Source of the DNA: Vreelandella boliviensis LC1
GTDB taxonomy: Bacteria > Pseudomonadota > Gammaproteobacteria > Pseudomonadales > Halomonadaceae
DNA length: 64,000 nucleotides
Assembly (NCBI RefSeq): GCF_000236035.1
Contig: NZ_JH393257.1
Span: forward strand, 1,351,542-1,415,541
Direction: 5' to 3'
Shown: in pieces, positions 27,744-37,551 of the stretch
How the letters are laid out: each line of letters starts with the position of its first letter
How positions within the stretch are numbered: the stretch's first letter is position 1
The notes under the pieces: generated by a model
Told to the model about the DNA's origin: nothing
Databases searched by the model: none
The model's input: the letters and a program-made list of their open reading frames with translations, nothing else
Program-made: the position numbers and the translations under genes

Positions 27744-29888
27744 ATGTTCACCATTGATGACCTGGCCGATAGGCTCGGCGGCTATTTACCCTCGGATGAA
27801 ATCCAGCAGGTCAAACGCGCCTTTTACTACGCTGAGCAGGCCCATGACGGCCAGCGGCGGCGTTCCGGCGAACCTTACGTCACCCATCCCCTCGCGGTGG
27901 CGAATATTCTTGCCAATATGCACATGGATCATCAAAGCTTGATGGCCGCCATGCTGCACGACGTTATCGAAGACACCGGCGTTTCCAAAAAGGCCCTGGA
28001 GGCTCAGTTTGGCAAACCGGTAGCAGAACTGGTGGACGGGGTCTCCAAACTTACCCAAATCACCTTTGAAGACAAAGCCGTCGCCCAGGCGGAAAATTTT
28101 CAGAAGATGGTGCTGGCGATGTCGCGTGATATTCGCGTCATCATCGTTAAGCTGGCTGACCGGCTGCATAATATGCGCACCCTGGGCGCCCTGCGTCCGG
28201 ATAAGAAGCGCCGCATCGCCCGTGAGACGCTGGAAATTTACGCGCGAATTGCCGGTCGGCTGGGCATTAACACCATTCGCGTCGAGCTTGAGGATCTCTC
28301 CTTTCAAGCGATTCACCCCATGCGTTCTGAGCGTATCAAACGTGCGGTTGCCAGCGCGCGCGGGCATCGGCGCAGCGCGATGCGCGAAATCCAGTCATCG
28401 CTGCAAAAGAGTTTGGATGACGACGGGCTAAATGGCACCGTCATCGGACGCCAAAAGCATCTGCTGTCGATCTATAAAAAGATGCGCGACCAGCGTAAGC
28501 CCTTTGCCGAAATTATGGACGTGTTTGGATTTCGCATCATTACCGAAGATGTGGCCAGCTGTTACCGTATTCTTGGCGTGGTGCATAACCTTTATAAGCC
28601 AGTGCCCGGGCGTTTTAAAGACTACATTGCGATTCCCAAAGCCAATGGCTATCAGAGCCTGCACACCACTCTATTTGGCTCTCGCGGTATGCCGATTGAA
28701 GTGCAGATACGCACCCGCGAAATGGAAGCGATGGCCAATAACGGTATCGCTGCTCATTGGCTTTACAAGGCGGGGCAGACCTCGCACCCGATTGCCGAGG
28801 GCAGCCATGCCCGTGCCCGCGCGTGGGTTAAGGGCCTGCTGGAAATGCAGCGCCACGCTGGCGACTCGCTGGAGTTTATCGAACACGTTAAAAACGATCT
28901 TTTTCCCGATGATATCTACGTGTTCACGCCTAAAGGCGACATCATGGAGTTACCCCAGGGCGCGACCGTGATCGACTTCGCCTACACCGTGCACACGGAT
29001 ATCGGCAATAACTGCATCGCTTGCCGTATCGATCGTCATCTGGCACCGCTCTCGACGCGTTTAGAGAGTGGCCAGACGCTGGAAATTATCACTGCACCCG
29101 GTGCCAAGCCCAATCTTGCCTGGCTTAACTTTGTGACCACTGCAAAGGCGCGTTCGGCTATTCGTCACGCGCTTAAATATCAGCAGCACACAGAAGCAAT
29201 AATGCTGGGCCGGCGATTACTCAATAAAGCGCTGGCGCCTTTCGATACCAGCCTGGAAGAGCTGGATGAGAGCGCTCTTAAGCGCGCCTTTAAAGAGTTG
29301 GATGTCTCTTCTGAGGAGTCGCTGTTGGAATCGCTCGGGCTGGGCAACCGCATGACTCATGTGGTGGCGCGTCGTTTAGTCGCTGCGGCGCATGGCGATA
29401 CTTATGAACACTCTGCAGGCGGGGAAGCCAACCAAGCAGTCCTGATCAGCGGCAGTGAGGGCATGGTGATTAACTTTGCGCGCTGCTGCCATCCGCTGCC
29501 CGGCGACCCCGTGGTGGGCCACCTTTCCACAGGCAAAGGCTTGGTGGTGCATCGCGCTGAGTGTAAAAACGTTGTTGATAAGAACTTCGCCGATAAAAAC
29601 GACCCCGATAAGCTCTTCGCGCTAGAGTGGTCGGACACCATTGATGAAGATTTCCCAGTCGCGCTGCGTATCGAAATTGAAAGCCGTCGTGGGTTGGTCG
29701 CAGAGCTTGCCGGGTTGGTTACCGATGCCGATGCCAATATTGAGCGGATTGGCATCGAAGAGCGCGATGCTCGCCTTTCCACCGTCAATCTGACCCTATC
29801 GGTGAAAGGCCGGGTGCACTTGGCGCGGATTATCAAACGTATTCGTAATCTCCCCAACGTCGGCAAAATTACCCGACTCGCTAATTAA
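27744..29888 (+). CDS. spoT: Bifunctional (p)ppGpp synthetase/hydrolase SpoT
   Basis: 714 aa. Domain order: HD hydrolase (HPLAVANIL, MLHDVIEDT near residue 75, VKLADRLHNMRTL), synthetase domain (IMDVFGFRIITED, KDYIAIPKANGYQSLHTTL), TGS (IYVFTPKGDIMELPQGATVIDFAY), a helical/zinc-finger-like region with FARCCHPLPGD, and a C-terminal ACT domain. The intact HD residues indicate an active hydrolase, which separates it from RelA. It follows rpoZ by about 30 bp, as in other gammaproteobacteria, and is likely co-transcribed with it. Confidence 0.95.
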   Translation: MFTIDDLADRLGGYLPSDEIQQVKRAFYYAEQAHDGQRRRSGEPYVTHPLAVANILANMHMDHQSLMAAMLHDVIEDTGVSKKALEAQFGKPVAELVDGVSKLTQITFEDKAVAQAENFQKMVLAMSRDIRVIIVKLADRLHNMRTLGALRPDKKRRIARETLEIYARIAGRLGINTIRVELEDLSFQAIHPMRSERIKRAVASARGHRRSAMREIQSSLQKSLDDDGLNGTVIGRQKHLLSIYKKMRDQRKPFAEIMDVFGFRIITEDVASCYRILGVVHNLYKPVPGRFKDYIAIPKANGYQSLHTTLFGSRGMPIEVQIRTREMEAMANNGIAAHWLYKAGQTSHPIAEGSHARARAWVKGLLEMQRHAGDSLEFIEHVKNDLFPDDIYVFTPKGDIMELPQGATVIDFAYTVHTDIGNNCIACRIDRHLAPLSTRLESGQTLEIITAPGAKPNLAWLNFVTTAKARSAIRHALKYQQHTEAIMLGRRLLNKALAPFDTSLEELDESALKRAFKELDVSSEESLLESLGLGNRMTHVVARRLVAAAHGDTYEHSAGGEANQAVLISGSEGMVINFARCCHPLPGDPVVGHLSTGKGLVVHRAECKNVVDKNFADKNDPDKLFALEWSDTIDEDFPVALRIEIESRRGLVAELAGLVTDADANIERIGIEERDARLSTVNLTLSVKGRVHLARIIKRIRNLPNVGKITRLAN

Positions 29889-29986
29889 TACCGTATATAA
29901 CGATATGCTGATAAAAAATCGGCAGCGATCACTATTTTTTTGTTTCAAATAATTAAGTATTACCCATTACAGGAGCGAGACCTCGC

Positions 29987-30376
29987 ATGAGCAATAAGGC
30001 TGTTATCAACACTAGCAAAGCCCCCGCTGCTATTGGCCCTTACTCCCAGGCCATTAAAGCGGGTAACACGGTGTATCTATCCGGTCAGATCCCGCTTGAT
30101 CCCGCGACCATGGCGCTTGTGTCTGAGGATTTTGAAGCTCAGGCGCGCCAAGTCTTCACCAACCTGCAGGCAGTGTGTGAAGAAGCGGCGGGCTCGCTAA
30201 GCGATATCGTGAAGCTGAATCTGTACTTGGTGGACTTGGATAACTTTGCGATTGTTAACCAAGTCATGGAGGAGTTCTTCACCGCTCCTTTCCCCGCCCG
30301 CGCTGCTGTTGGCGTGAAAGCGCTGCCCAAAGGCAGCCAGGTGGAAGCGGAAGCGGTGATGGTCATCGGTGACTAG
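29987..30376 (+). CDS. ridA: RidA family enamine/imine deaminase
   Basis: 129 aa. Hydrolyses reactive enamines/imines made by PLP enzymes. Signatures: [48 protein letters not shown] and the C-terminal [23 protein letters not shown] with the catalytic Arg of the PARA motif. AGGAGCGAGACC precedes the ATG. Downstream of spoT as in Pseudomonas. It ends 6 bp before the convergent reductase gene. Confidence 0.93.
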   Translation: MSNKAVINTSKAPAAIGPYSQAIKAGNTVYLSGQIPLDPATMALVSEDFEAQARQVFTNLQAVCEEAAGSLSDIVKLNLYLVDLDNFAIVNQVMEEFFTAPFPARAAVGVKALPKGSQVEAEAVMVIGD

Positions 30377-30382
30377 GTCGCC

Positions 30383-31264
30383 CTAGGCTTTGTTTAGCTC
30401 TAGGAAGCCGCCCTCTTTGAGCACCTGGGCATAACCCTCGCGGTAGCTGGGGAAGCGGAACTGATAACCAGTGTCAATAATGCGCTGGTTATCGCAGCGT
30501 TTGCTAGTGCGCCGACGTAGAGGCGACTGCATGGTCTCGGTGGCCTCGACTTTAAGCTGCTCGGCCAGCCACATCATTACGTTGTGCATGGTAACGGGCT
30601 CACAGTCGCTACCTAGGTAGATATCTGCCAGCGTATTGCCGCTCTCCTGATAGCGAATCAGGTGCGCGATAATGCCGGTGCAGTCGTCGCGGTGAATGCG
30701 GTTGGAGTACACCACTGGGGTGATCGCGGCCACACGGCCTTCGGCGACCTGATGAATCAACCGGTCGCGGCCTGGGCCGTAAATGCCGGAAAAACGAACC
30801 ACCGTACCGGGCAGCGAATGATTGATCAGCGCCTGTTCGGCTTCACACATTAGCGTGCCAGAAAAGCTCGTCGAATCGGGAGGCGTCTCTTCGTTAACGA
30901 CTTCGCCCTCCTGCTGGCCATGCACACTGGTCGATGAGACAAAAAACACCCGGCGCGGCGGTGTTTTGTGCTGTTCCATCACGCTCAGCACGCGCTTTAA
31001 ACCTTCAGGGTAGGCGCTCTGATAGGCGCTCTCATCGAAACGGTCAGCACTGACGGTATAAACCACATAGTCAGCTTGGGGAAGGCTTTTGGCATCGGCG
31101 TCTTCAAGGCTATCCAGGTCTAACGCTAGCGGTTTAATGCCAGTACCTTTTAAGGCTTCCACGTTGCGGCGCAGGCCAATCACTTGGTGCCCTTCCTCGA
31201 GCAGCTCGCGCCCAAGGTTGATCCCTATATCGCCACAGCCGATAATCAGTACGGTTAGCTTCAC
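30383..31264 (-). CDS. NAD(P)-binding epimerase/SDR-like protein, YeeZ type
   Basis: 293 aa extended SDR fold. N-terminal LIIGCGDIGINLGRELLEEG is a GxGxxG dinucleotide-binding loop; FVSSTSVHGQ holds a Ser as in the SDR active site; GIYGPGRDRLI stands where the usual YxxxK region falls. This resembles the E. coli YeeZ group, whose substrate is unknown. Single minus-strand gene, divergent from oxyR across about 170 bp that includes a TGTCGG/CCGACA inverted repeat (31327-31347). Confidence 0.8.
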   Translation of the reverse strand: MKLTVLIIGCGDIGINLGRELLEEGHQVIGLRRNVEALKGTGIKPLALDLDSLEDADAKSLPQADYVVYTVSADRFDESAYQSAYPEGLKRVLSVMEQHKTPPRRVFFVSSTSVHGQQEGEVVNEETPPDSTSFSGTLMCEAEQALINHSLPGTVVRFSGIYGPGRDRLIHQVAEGRVAAITPVVYSNRIHRDDCTGIIAHLIRYQESGNTLADIYLGSDCEPVTMHNVMMWLAEQLKVEATETMQSPLRRRTSKRCDNQRIIDTGYQFRFPSYREGYAQVLKEGGFLELNKA

Positions 31265-31432
31265 CGTGCTTACTCCTCTTGATTAATATTCCCTATTAGA
31301 TGCAAAGTCTCTACTAAATATGCGATTGTCGGATGAGAAGACCGACAGCAGAGCTAGCTTGTCCTTTTCCATCCCGCTGACTGTCATTATGTTAGTCACA
31401 CGCTGCTACGAGAGGATGCCACTGGCACCGCT

Positions 31433-32362
31433 ATGACTTTAACAGAACTTCGCTACATCGTAACCCTTGCCCAGGAGCGTCACTTTGGCCGCGCGGCAGA
31501 ACGTTGCCACGTGTCGCAGCCTACGCTGTCGGTGGCGGTGAAAAAGCTGGAAGAAGAGCTCGAAACGCCGCTATTTGAGCGTTCCAAGTCCACCGTACAG
31601 GTGACCCCGCTGGGTGAAAAAATTGTTGCCCAGGCCCAGCGTGTGCTGGAACAGAGCAGCCTGATTTTTGAGCTGGCCAGTGCAGGCAAGGATCAGTTGG
31701 CCAACCCACTACGCATTGGCGCGATTTATACTATTGGCCCTTACCTGTTTCCTCATCTAGTGCCTGCCCTGGCGAACGCGGCCCCGCAAATGCCGCTGTA
31801 TATTGAAGAGGGCATGACCGGCGCGCTGCGCGCCAAGCTAAGAAGCGGCGAGCTGGATGTGATTATTGTGGCGTTGCCGTTTACCGAAACCGATGTGGTG
31901 ACCAAGCCGATCTACGACGAAGCCTTTGAAGTACTCATTCCCGCCAATCATCCATGGGTTGAGCGGGAAGCGATCAATAAAGAGGACTTACTCGAAGAGC
32001 GCCTGCTGCTGCTTGGCGAAGGCCACTGCTTCCGTGATCAAATTCTGGAAGCCTGCCCAGCGATTACCCAAAAGCTCAACAGCCCCAACAATACGCTGAT
32101 TGCCGAAGGCGGGTCGCTGGAAACCATTCGCCATATGGTGGCTTCTCGATTGGGAATCACAGTGCTGCCGCAGTCGGCGCTGGGCACCGACCAGTATGAA
32201 AATGCCATGCTAGTCAGTCGGCCCTTCGTTGATCCAGCGCCGTCGCGTACCGTGGCGATCGCCTGGCGGGCGAGCTTTCCACGTCCCAAAGCCATCGAGG
32301 CGCTGATTCAGGCGATCAGCCACTGCCGTCAACCTGCCAAAGCCGTGAAAAGCGCCCCATGA
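31433..32362 (+). CDS. oxyR: Peroxide-sensing LysR-type regulator OxyR
   Basis: 309 aa. LysR winged helix at the N-terminus (HFGRAAERCHVSQPTLSVAVKKLEEEL). The redox cysteines fall at residues 199 and 208 in GEGHCFRDQILEAC, the same numbers as E. coli OxyR, so peroxide-driven disulfide switching is expected. The stop overlaps the recG ATG by 4 nt, so the two are coupled; oxyR-recG is also the Pseudomonas order. Confidence 0.95.
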   Translation: MTLTELRYIVTLAQERHFGRAAERCHVSQPTLSVAVKKLEEELETPLFERSKSTVQVTPLGEKIVAQAQRVLEQSSLIFELASAGKDQLANPLRIGAIYTIGPYLFPHLVPALANAAPQMPLYIEEGMTGALRAKLRSGELDVIIVALPFTETDVVTKPIYDEAFEVLIPANHPWVEREAINKEDLLEERLLLLGEGHCFRDQILEACPAITQKLNSPNNTLIAEGGSLETIRHMVASRLGITVLPQSALGTDQYENAMLVSRPFVDPAPSRTVAIAWRASFPRPKAIEALIQAISHCRQPAKAVKSAP

Positions 32363-34434
32363 GCGATCTTTCCGCGCCGATTACCGCGCTGAAGGGCGTA
32401 GGCGAAGCGCTGGCGCTGAAACTTGGTCGCTTGGGGATCGAGCGGGTCAGCGATCTACTCTTTCACCTGCCGCTGCGCTATCAGGATCGCACGCGGCTGA
32501 CCCCGATTGGCCTGTTGCGTGCAGGGCAGGAGGCGGTGATAGAGGGCGAAGTGACCGCCTGTGACGTGGTCAAAGGGCGCCGCCGTAGCTTGTTGGTGCG
32601 CCTGCGTGATACTAGCGGTATTTTGAGCCTGCGCTTTTTTCACTTCTCACCCGCCCAGCAGCAACAGCTGCGCCCTGGTGCCACGGTGAGGGCTTTTGGT
32701 GAAGCGCGGGCTGGGGCAACCGGTTTAGAAATCTACCACCCCGAGTATCGCCTGAGTGGCAGTGAAACCCCGGTAGAGGAGTATTTCACGCCCATTTACC
32801 CCACCACCGAAGGCTTGAACCAACCTCGGCTGCGCGCCTTGGCGCAGCAGGCGCTCGGTTTACTGGACAACGCCCCCGAAGCGTTGCCCGACGTAATACC
32901 CGATGCGCTTCTCACGCGCTTTCAACTGCCGGGCTTGCACGCCAGCCTGCACTTGCTGCACCAGCCGCCTCCCGATGTGAATATAGAGCAGCTGACCAGC
33001 GGTCAGCACCCGGCCACGCGGCGGCTGGCGCTGGAAGAGCTGCTGGCCCATCAGCTAAGCCTGCGCGAAGTGCGCCTGCGTATCCAGGCGGATGGCGCGC
33101 CGACGCTACCCTCCGGGCGCAGCCTGCAGGCGCGCTTTTTGGCCCAGCTACCGTTTGCCTTAACCGGTGCCCAGCGCCGCGTGCTGGAGGAGATCGGCCA
33201 CGATTTAAGCCACCCGGCGCCAATGCTACGGTTGATTCAAGGCGATGTCGGCTCGGGGAAAACCGTTGTCGCTGCTATGGCCGCGCTGAGCGCCCTGGCA
33301 GGTAATTGCCAGGCGGCGATCATGGCGCCGACAGAAATCCTCGCAGAGCAGCACTACCGCTCGTTTAAAGCCTGGTTTGAGCCGCTGGGGATCGAAGTGG
33401 CGTGGCTGGCGGGTAAGCTCAAAGGTAAAGCGCGGCTGGATGCCAAGGCGGCGATTGCCGATGGCCGAGCACGCATGGTGGTGGGTACCCACGCGCTGTT
33501 TCAGGATGATGTGCACTTCCAGTGTTTAGGGCTGGCGATCATTGATGAGCAGCACCGCTTTGGGGTGCACCAGCGGCTGGCGCTACGTGAGAAGGGCGAG
33601 GCGGGCGGGCTAACGCCGCACCAACTGATCATGACCGCCACGCCTATTCCCCGCACCCTGGCCATGAGCGCCTACGCGGATCTGGATGTCTCGGTGATCG
33701 ACGAACTGCCCCCCGGCCGCACGCCGGTGAAAACGGTGGTGGTGCCCGACGAGCGTCGCCCAGAGGTGGTTGAGCGTATTCGGCTAGCCTGCAGCGAAGG
33801 CCGCCAGGCGTACTGGGTGTGCACGCTGATCGATGAATCCGAGGTATTGCAGTGCCAGGCCGCCGAAGTCACCCGCGATGAGCTAACCGTAGCCCTGCCT
33901 GAACTTGCCGTTGGGTTGGTTCACGGGCGCATGAAATCGAGCGAGAAAGCCGAAGTAATGACCGCCTTCAAAGCGGGAGAACTGGATCTGCTGGTCGCCA
34001 CCACGGTGATCGAAGTAGGGGTGGATGTTCCCAACGCCAGCCTGATGATTATCGAAAACCCCGAGCGCCTAGGGCTTTCCCAGCTTCACCAGCTTCGCGG
34101 CCGCGTGGGCCGTGGCAGCACGGAGAGCTTCTGCGTGTTGCTCTACCATCCGCCGCTGTCGAAAAGCTCCCGCCAGCGCTTGGCGGTCATGCGAGAAACC
34201 ACCGACGGCTTCCGCATCGCCGAGAAAGACCTGGAAATCCGCGGCCCCGGCGAAGTGCTCGGCACCCGCCAGACCGGTCTGGCGCAGATGAAAATCGCCG
34301 ACCTGGAGCGCGATGCCGACTTGTTAGAGCGGGTAACGGCTATGGCCCAAACGCTGCAAGGTAATCCCGACATCACCGCCGTGCTGGTGCGCCGCTGGCT
34401 GGGAGAGGCCGCGGGGCGTTATGGGCAGGTTTAG
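32359..34434 (+). CDS. recG: ATP-dependent DNA helicase RecG
   Basis: 691 aa fork-reversal and branch-migration helicase. The N-terminal wedge/OB region (GLLRAGQEAVIEGEV) is followed by SF2 motifs: Walker A GDVGSGKTVVA, DEQH in IIDEQHRFGVHQR, TATPIPRTLA, VIEVGVDVPNA and QLRGRVGRG, then the C-terminal DGFRIAEKDLEIRGPGEVLGTRQTG. ATGA overlap with oxyR. Its stop overlaps the convergent yccS-like stop by 3 bases. Confidence 0.96.
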   Translation: MSDLSAPITALKGVGEALALKLGRLGIERVSDLLFHLPLRYQDRTRLTPIGLLRAGQEAVIEGEVTACDVVKGRRRSLLVRLRDTSGILSLRFFHFSPAQQQQLRPGATVRAFGEARAGATGLEIYHPEYRLSGSETPVEEYFTPIYPTTEGLNQPRLRALAQQALGLLDNAPEALPDVIPDALLTRFQLPGLHASLHLLHQPPPDVNIEQLTSGQHPATRRLALEELLAHQLSLREVRLRIQADGAPTLPSGRSLQARFLAQLPFALTGAQRRVLEEIGHDLSHPAPMLRLIQGDVGSGKTVVAAMAALSALAGNCQAAIMAPTEILAEQHYRSFKAWFEPLGIEVAWLAGKLKGKARLDAKAAIADGRARMVVGTHALFQDDVHFQCLGLAIIDEQHRFGVHQRLALREKGEAGGLTPHQLIMTATPIPRTLAMSAYADLDVSVIDELPPGRTPVKTVVVPDERRPEVVERIRLACSEGRQAYWVCTLIDESEVLQCQAAEVTRDELTVALPELAVGLVHGRMKSSEKAEVMTAFKAGELDLLVATTVIEVGVDVPNASLMIIENPERLGLSQLHQLRGRVGRGSTESFCVLLYHPPLSKSSRQRLAVMRETTDGFRIAEKDLEIRGPGEVLGTRQTGLAQMKIADLERDADLLERVTAMAQTLQGNPDITAVLVRRWLGEAAGRYGQV

Positions 34435-36638
34435 GCGTTAGCGGTGGCGCTGCTTGGCGTGTGATCTTCACTGCCCACCAACCGATTAGCCGCCTCACCC
34501 AGCGGGGCCAGTTGCTCGGTAATAAGGCGCAGCTGGCTCTGAATAGGGCGGTAGAGGGTAACCGCCTGTTCGTCTGCTGCGGCACTCTGCTCTTCTAATT
34601 GGGTTAGCAGTTCAGCAGCTTGATCCGTTAGCGCCTCAACCGGCTGGCGCTGGTGTAACCGTTCCGCGATCTGGCCCAGTAACTCACCAATGCGCTTTGC
34701 CACTGGCACCAGGGTTGCGTCGTCTTCATCGTCTGCCAACTGGTGGCGGTGTGCGCCAAGGGCGGAGAGGTGGCTTAGCAGGGTGTTGGAGAGCACCAGA
34801 AAGCGCAGGCCGTTATCCGCATCCTGCTTTCGGTAATGCCCTGGTTCGTGGAGCATATTAGTGAGCAGGGTAGAGAGTGCCGCGTCGGCGTTATGGGCAT
34901 TGCGCCGCGCTAGGCGATAGGCCAGGTCATCCTGTTTGCCCTCCTCGTACTGGTGGATGATCTCCTCCAGGTAGCGGCGATGGTTGTTTAGCGCGTTGGC
35001 AGCCTCGCGATAAAGCCTGCGGCCCTGCCAGTCGGGGAGGATAAAGAACACCGCTAAACCCGCAATCAGCGAGCCAAGCAGGGTATCAAGCAGGCGCGGC
35101 AGGATTAAGTTATAGCCGTCGCCCACTTGATTGAAGCTGCACAACACCAACAGGGTGATGGACGCAGTGGCGATCACGTAGTGTTTTTCGCGGTTGGCGA
35201 AAAACGAAACCCCAGCGGCCACGGCGATGATGCTTTGCACCAGCGGATGCGGAAAGAGACTAATCGACGCCCAGCCCACCACCAAGCCCAATACCGTGCC
35301 AATAATCCGCTGTGACAAAAATCGCCGAGTGGTAGCAAAGTTGGGTCGGCAGACAAACAGCGTGGTAAGTAGAATCCAAAAACCCTGTTCTGGGTCGATC
35401 CACTGCATTAGCCCGTAACCGGTCATTAGGGCAATGGAGAGCCGCATCGCATGGCGAAAGGTGGGGGAGCCCAGCGTAAAATTCAGGCGCACCCGTTTCC
35501 ATGCTTCCAGTAAACTCGACGGGGAACGGTCGTAAAGCGAGCTGTCGCGTCGCTCATCGCTGACGCCGGGATTGTGGGCGCTGGCAAGCTGACTCTCCAG
35601 GGTGGCCAGGTTGTCGGCGAGGGCGCTTAGGGGGTGCAGCAGGGGGCGCCACTCGGGCTTACCCCGGTCACGCAGGTTCTCAATTGAGGCGTGTAAGTCA
35701 GCGAGTGCCTCTTCGCTCTGCTGGTGGTCAAATGGGCGGTTGAGCAATAGTGATTTGGCTAGCTGGCGACAAGCTCGCCCCTGCTGATCCAGCAGCCGCT
35801 GACAGCGAAACAGCACGTCGTGGTGGAAGAATGCTTTGCTGAGCGCGCTATAGGGGTAGTGGGTGGAACTGGCGCGTTCGTGAATATCCTGAGCGATAAA
35901 GTAGATACGCAGGTAGCGGTTGAGTTTTCGGTCGCCGCGCTGGCCCTCTAAACGCCTAAAAATCATCTCTTTGGCTTGATTGAGCGCATCGACGACTTTG
36001 CCGTTCTGGCGCGCCAATGCCACCCTGCGCGCTTCCACATCTACACCGCGCACCGGTTCAAACAGCGCCGATTTCAGTATCAGAAACTCGCCCAGCGCTT
36101 TGTACACCCGCGCCATGCTCTGCTTGACCGGCTGGCGCGAAAACAGCGCGCACCACACTATTGAGATTACCCCGTACCACACCGCCCCGGCCAATAGCAG
36201 CAGCTGGCGTGCCGCTACGTCTTCATCCACCCCGCCGTGCTGTTCAATATTGATCATCGAGTAGATAGACAGTATCAGCGTGCCAGAGGCAATAGTGGCG
36301 TAACGCTGGCCGATAGCGCCAAGCATTATCAGCATAAAGGTCGAAAGTCCTAGCCCCACAACAAACAGCCATGGCCAGGGAAATAGCCACTGCACAATAA
36401 ATGACGCTGAGGTAAAACACACCAGCGTTACCAGGAGCGCTTGAAAACGGCCTTGCCAGCTGTCGTCAGTTTCAGATAGCGCGCAGGCGATAATGCCCAG
36501 AAACAGCGGAATGACCAGCGCCACATCGCCCATTAGGCCGCTGAACAGCAACGCACCGCTGAACGCTATAAAAACGCGCAGGCTGTAGGCGAATTTATCG
36601 AGAGTCCAAAGGCGCCGCAGCGGCAAAGAAATGGGCAT
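34431..36638 (-). CDS. YccS/FUSC family inner-membrane protein
   Basis: 735 aa. Two blocks of several hydrophobic segments (about residues 20-165 and 385-535), separated by a long charged helical cytoplasmic region, with a further cytoplasmic C-terminal region. This is the YccS/YhfK type of fusaric-acid-resistance-like (FUSC) protein; motifs include FRHAMRLSIALMTGYGLMQW and FWILLTTLFVCRPNF. Transported substrate unknown. A very hydrophobic N-terminus follows the start MPISLPLRRLWTLDKFAYSLR. Confidence 0.87.
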   Translation of the reverse strand: MPISLPLRRLWTLDKFAYSLRVFIAFSGALLFSGLMGDVALVIPLFLGIIACALSETDDSWQGRFQALLVTLVCFTSASFIVQWLFPWPWLFVVGLGLSTFMLIMLGAIGQRYATIASGTLILSIYSMINIEQHGGVDEDVAARQLLLLAGAVWYGVISIVWCALFSRQPVKQSMARVYKALGEFLILKSALFEPVRGVDVEARRVALARQNGKVVDALNQAKEMIFRRLEGQRGDRKLNRYLRIYFIAQDIHERASSTHYPYSALSKAFFHHDVLFRCQRLLDQQGRACRQLAKSLLLNRPFDHQQSEEALADLHASIENLRDRGKPEWRPLLHPLSALADNLATLESQLASAHNPGVSDERRDSSLYDRSPSSLLEAWKRVRLNFTLGSPTFRHAMRLSIALMTGYGLMQWIDPEQGFWILLTTLFVCRPNFATTRRFLSQRIIGTVLGLVVGWASISLFPHPLVQSIIAVAAGVSFFANREKHYVIATASITLLVLCSFNQVGDGYNLILPRLLDTLLGSLIAGLAVFFILPDWQGRRLYREAANALNNHRRYLEEIIHQYEEGKQDDLAYRLARRNAHNADAALSTLLTNMLHEPGHYRKQDADNGLRFLVLSNTLLSHLSALGAHRHQLADDEDDATLVPVAKRIGELLGQIAERLHQRQPVEALTDQAAELLTQLEEQSAAADEQAVTLYRPIQSQLRLITEQLAPLGEAANRLVGSEDHTPSSATANA

Positions 36639-36785
36639 ATAAGCTCTTATGGGCAGTTATTAGACTTTAGTATAATTTCTTAGTATATAGGCTTAACGCT
36701 GTGGTTGTCTTTAAGTAACGGTAGAAAGCAGCCAATAAAGGGTTGGCAGGGGTCGAGATTCGTTGAATGGGGATCTTGGAGGGAA

Positions 36786-36809
36786 ACCCGCCACATTAAC
36801 GTGGCGGGT
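36786..36809 (-). terminator. Probable terminator for HU operon
   Basis: 9-bp arms ACCCGCCAC (36786-36794) and GTGGCGGGT (36801-36809), 6-nt loop, about 6 bp beyond the stop of the minus-strand gene at 36815. Only a short T stretch follows on the minus strand. Confidence 0.6.
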
Positions 36810-36814
36810 AAGAA

Positions 36815-37171
36815 CTACAGATACTTGAGTAGTTTCTGTAGTTTATTCATATCGGCGGAATCACCCACTAAGCGCACGTCGCCGTTTACCATGCCGTCAA
36901 GAAAGGCCTGCTGGGTTGGCTTTTTGAGGACTTTCAAGGCGGTTTCCTGATCACGGAAACGTAGCTCAAGATCTAAGTCAACGGGCAACCCTTTACCGGT
37001 GCTGATGCTTTTCGGCGTCATCCGGTAGTGGCGGGCAATGCTTAGATCTTCCGTGGCAATCCCCCAGTCCAGGCCGCGCATACGTTCTAACTGTTCACGA
37101 AAGCGCGGCTTGCGGCGCAGGGCGCGTTTGAGCATTACGCCCAACAGCCACAGCGTCAGCTTGAGCTTCAT
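36815..37171 (-). CDS. Small SCP2-like protein of unknown function
   Basis: 118 aa. A basic N-terminal segment (VMLKRALRRKPRFREQLERM) precedes a region ending DGMVNGDVRLVGDSADMNKLQKLL, similar in pattern to the sterol-carrier-protein-2 fold (short hydrophobic ligand-binding domain). Ligand unknown. Its ATG overlaps the stop of the HU gene by one nucleotide (TAATG), so it is coupled to HU expression; that link is the main clue to its context. Confidence 0.7.
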   Translation of the reverse strand: MKLKLTLWLLGVMLKRALRRKPRFREQLERMRGLDWGIATEDLSIARHYRMTPKSISTGKGLPVDLDLELRFRDQETALKVLKKPTQQAFLDGMVNGDVRLVGDSADMNKLQKLLKYL

Positions 37172-37443
37172 TAGGAAACGGCGTCCTTCAGTCCTTTGCC
37201 TGGCTTAAAGGCAACGTTTTTGCTGGCCGGAATTTGCAGCGGGGCACCGGTTTGCGGGTTTTTGCCGGTACGCGCTGCGCGCTCACGTACCGTGAAGGTG
37301 CCAAAACCAATCAGCGCGACATCTTCGCCCTTAGCAACGCTGTTGGTAATCTCATCCAGAATAACGTTCAGCACTTGGCCAGCTTTATCTTTGGACAGGT
37401 CGGCACTTTCAGCGATGGCTGCAGCGAGTTCAGGTTTGCGCAT
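37171..37443 (-). CDS. HU family DNA-binding protein
   Basis: 90 aa nucleoid protein. MRKPELAAAIAESADLSKDKAGQVLN dimerisation helices, VALIGFGTFTVRERAARTGKNPQTG with the DNA-minor-groove-inserting proline arm, and ASKNVAFKPGKGLKDAV. The ATG at 37443 has GGGGAGA upstream; the open extension to 37473 is outside the family. Located beside a rubredoxin-reductase gene as in Pseudomonas. Confidence 0.93.
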   Translation of the reverse strand: MRKPELAAAIAESADLSKDKAGQVLNVILDEITNSVAKGEDVALIGFGTFTVRERAARTGKNPQTGAPLQIPASKNVAFKPGKGLKDAVS

Positions 37444-37551
37444 AAGGAATCTCCCCTTTTTAAAAGAAATCAAACATCAAACAAAAGCATGTTGTTGGGT
37501 GCGTAGCCGATTAGGTTAGCTTCTCTAGCCTAGTCGTGAACGCGACGAAAA

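Noticed and set aside
27786..28367. 193-codon open frame antisense to spoT
   Set aside because: Lies wholly opposite the conserved SpoT HD region and carries no recognisable motif.
29889..29986. Terminator after spoT
   Set aside because: The short GCTGAT/ATCGGC stem contains a wobble and is separated from the T-run by over 10 nt; too weak.
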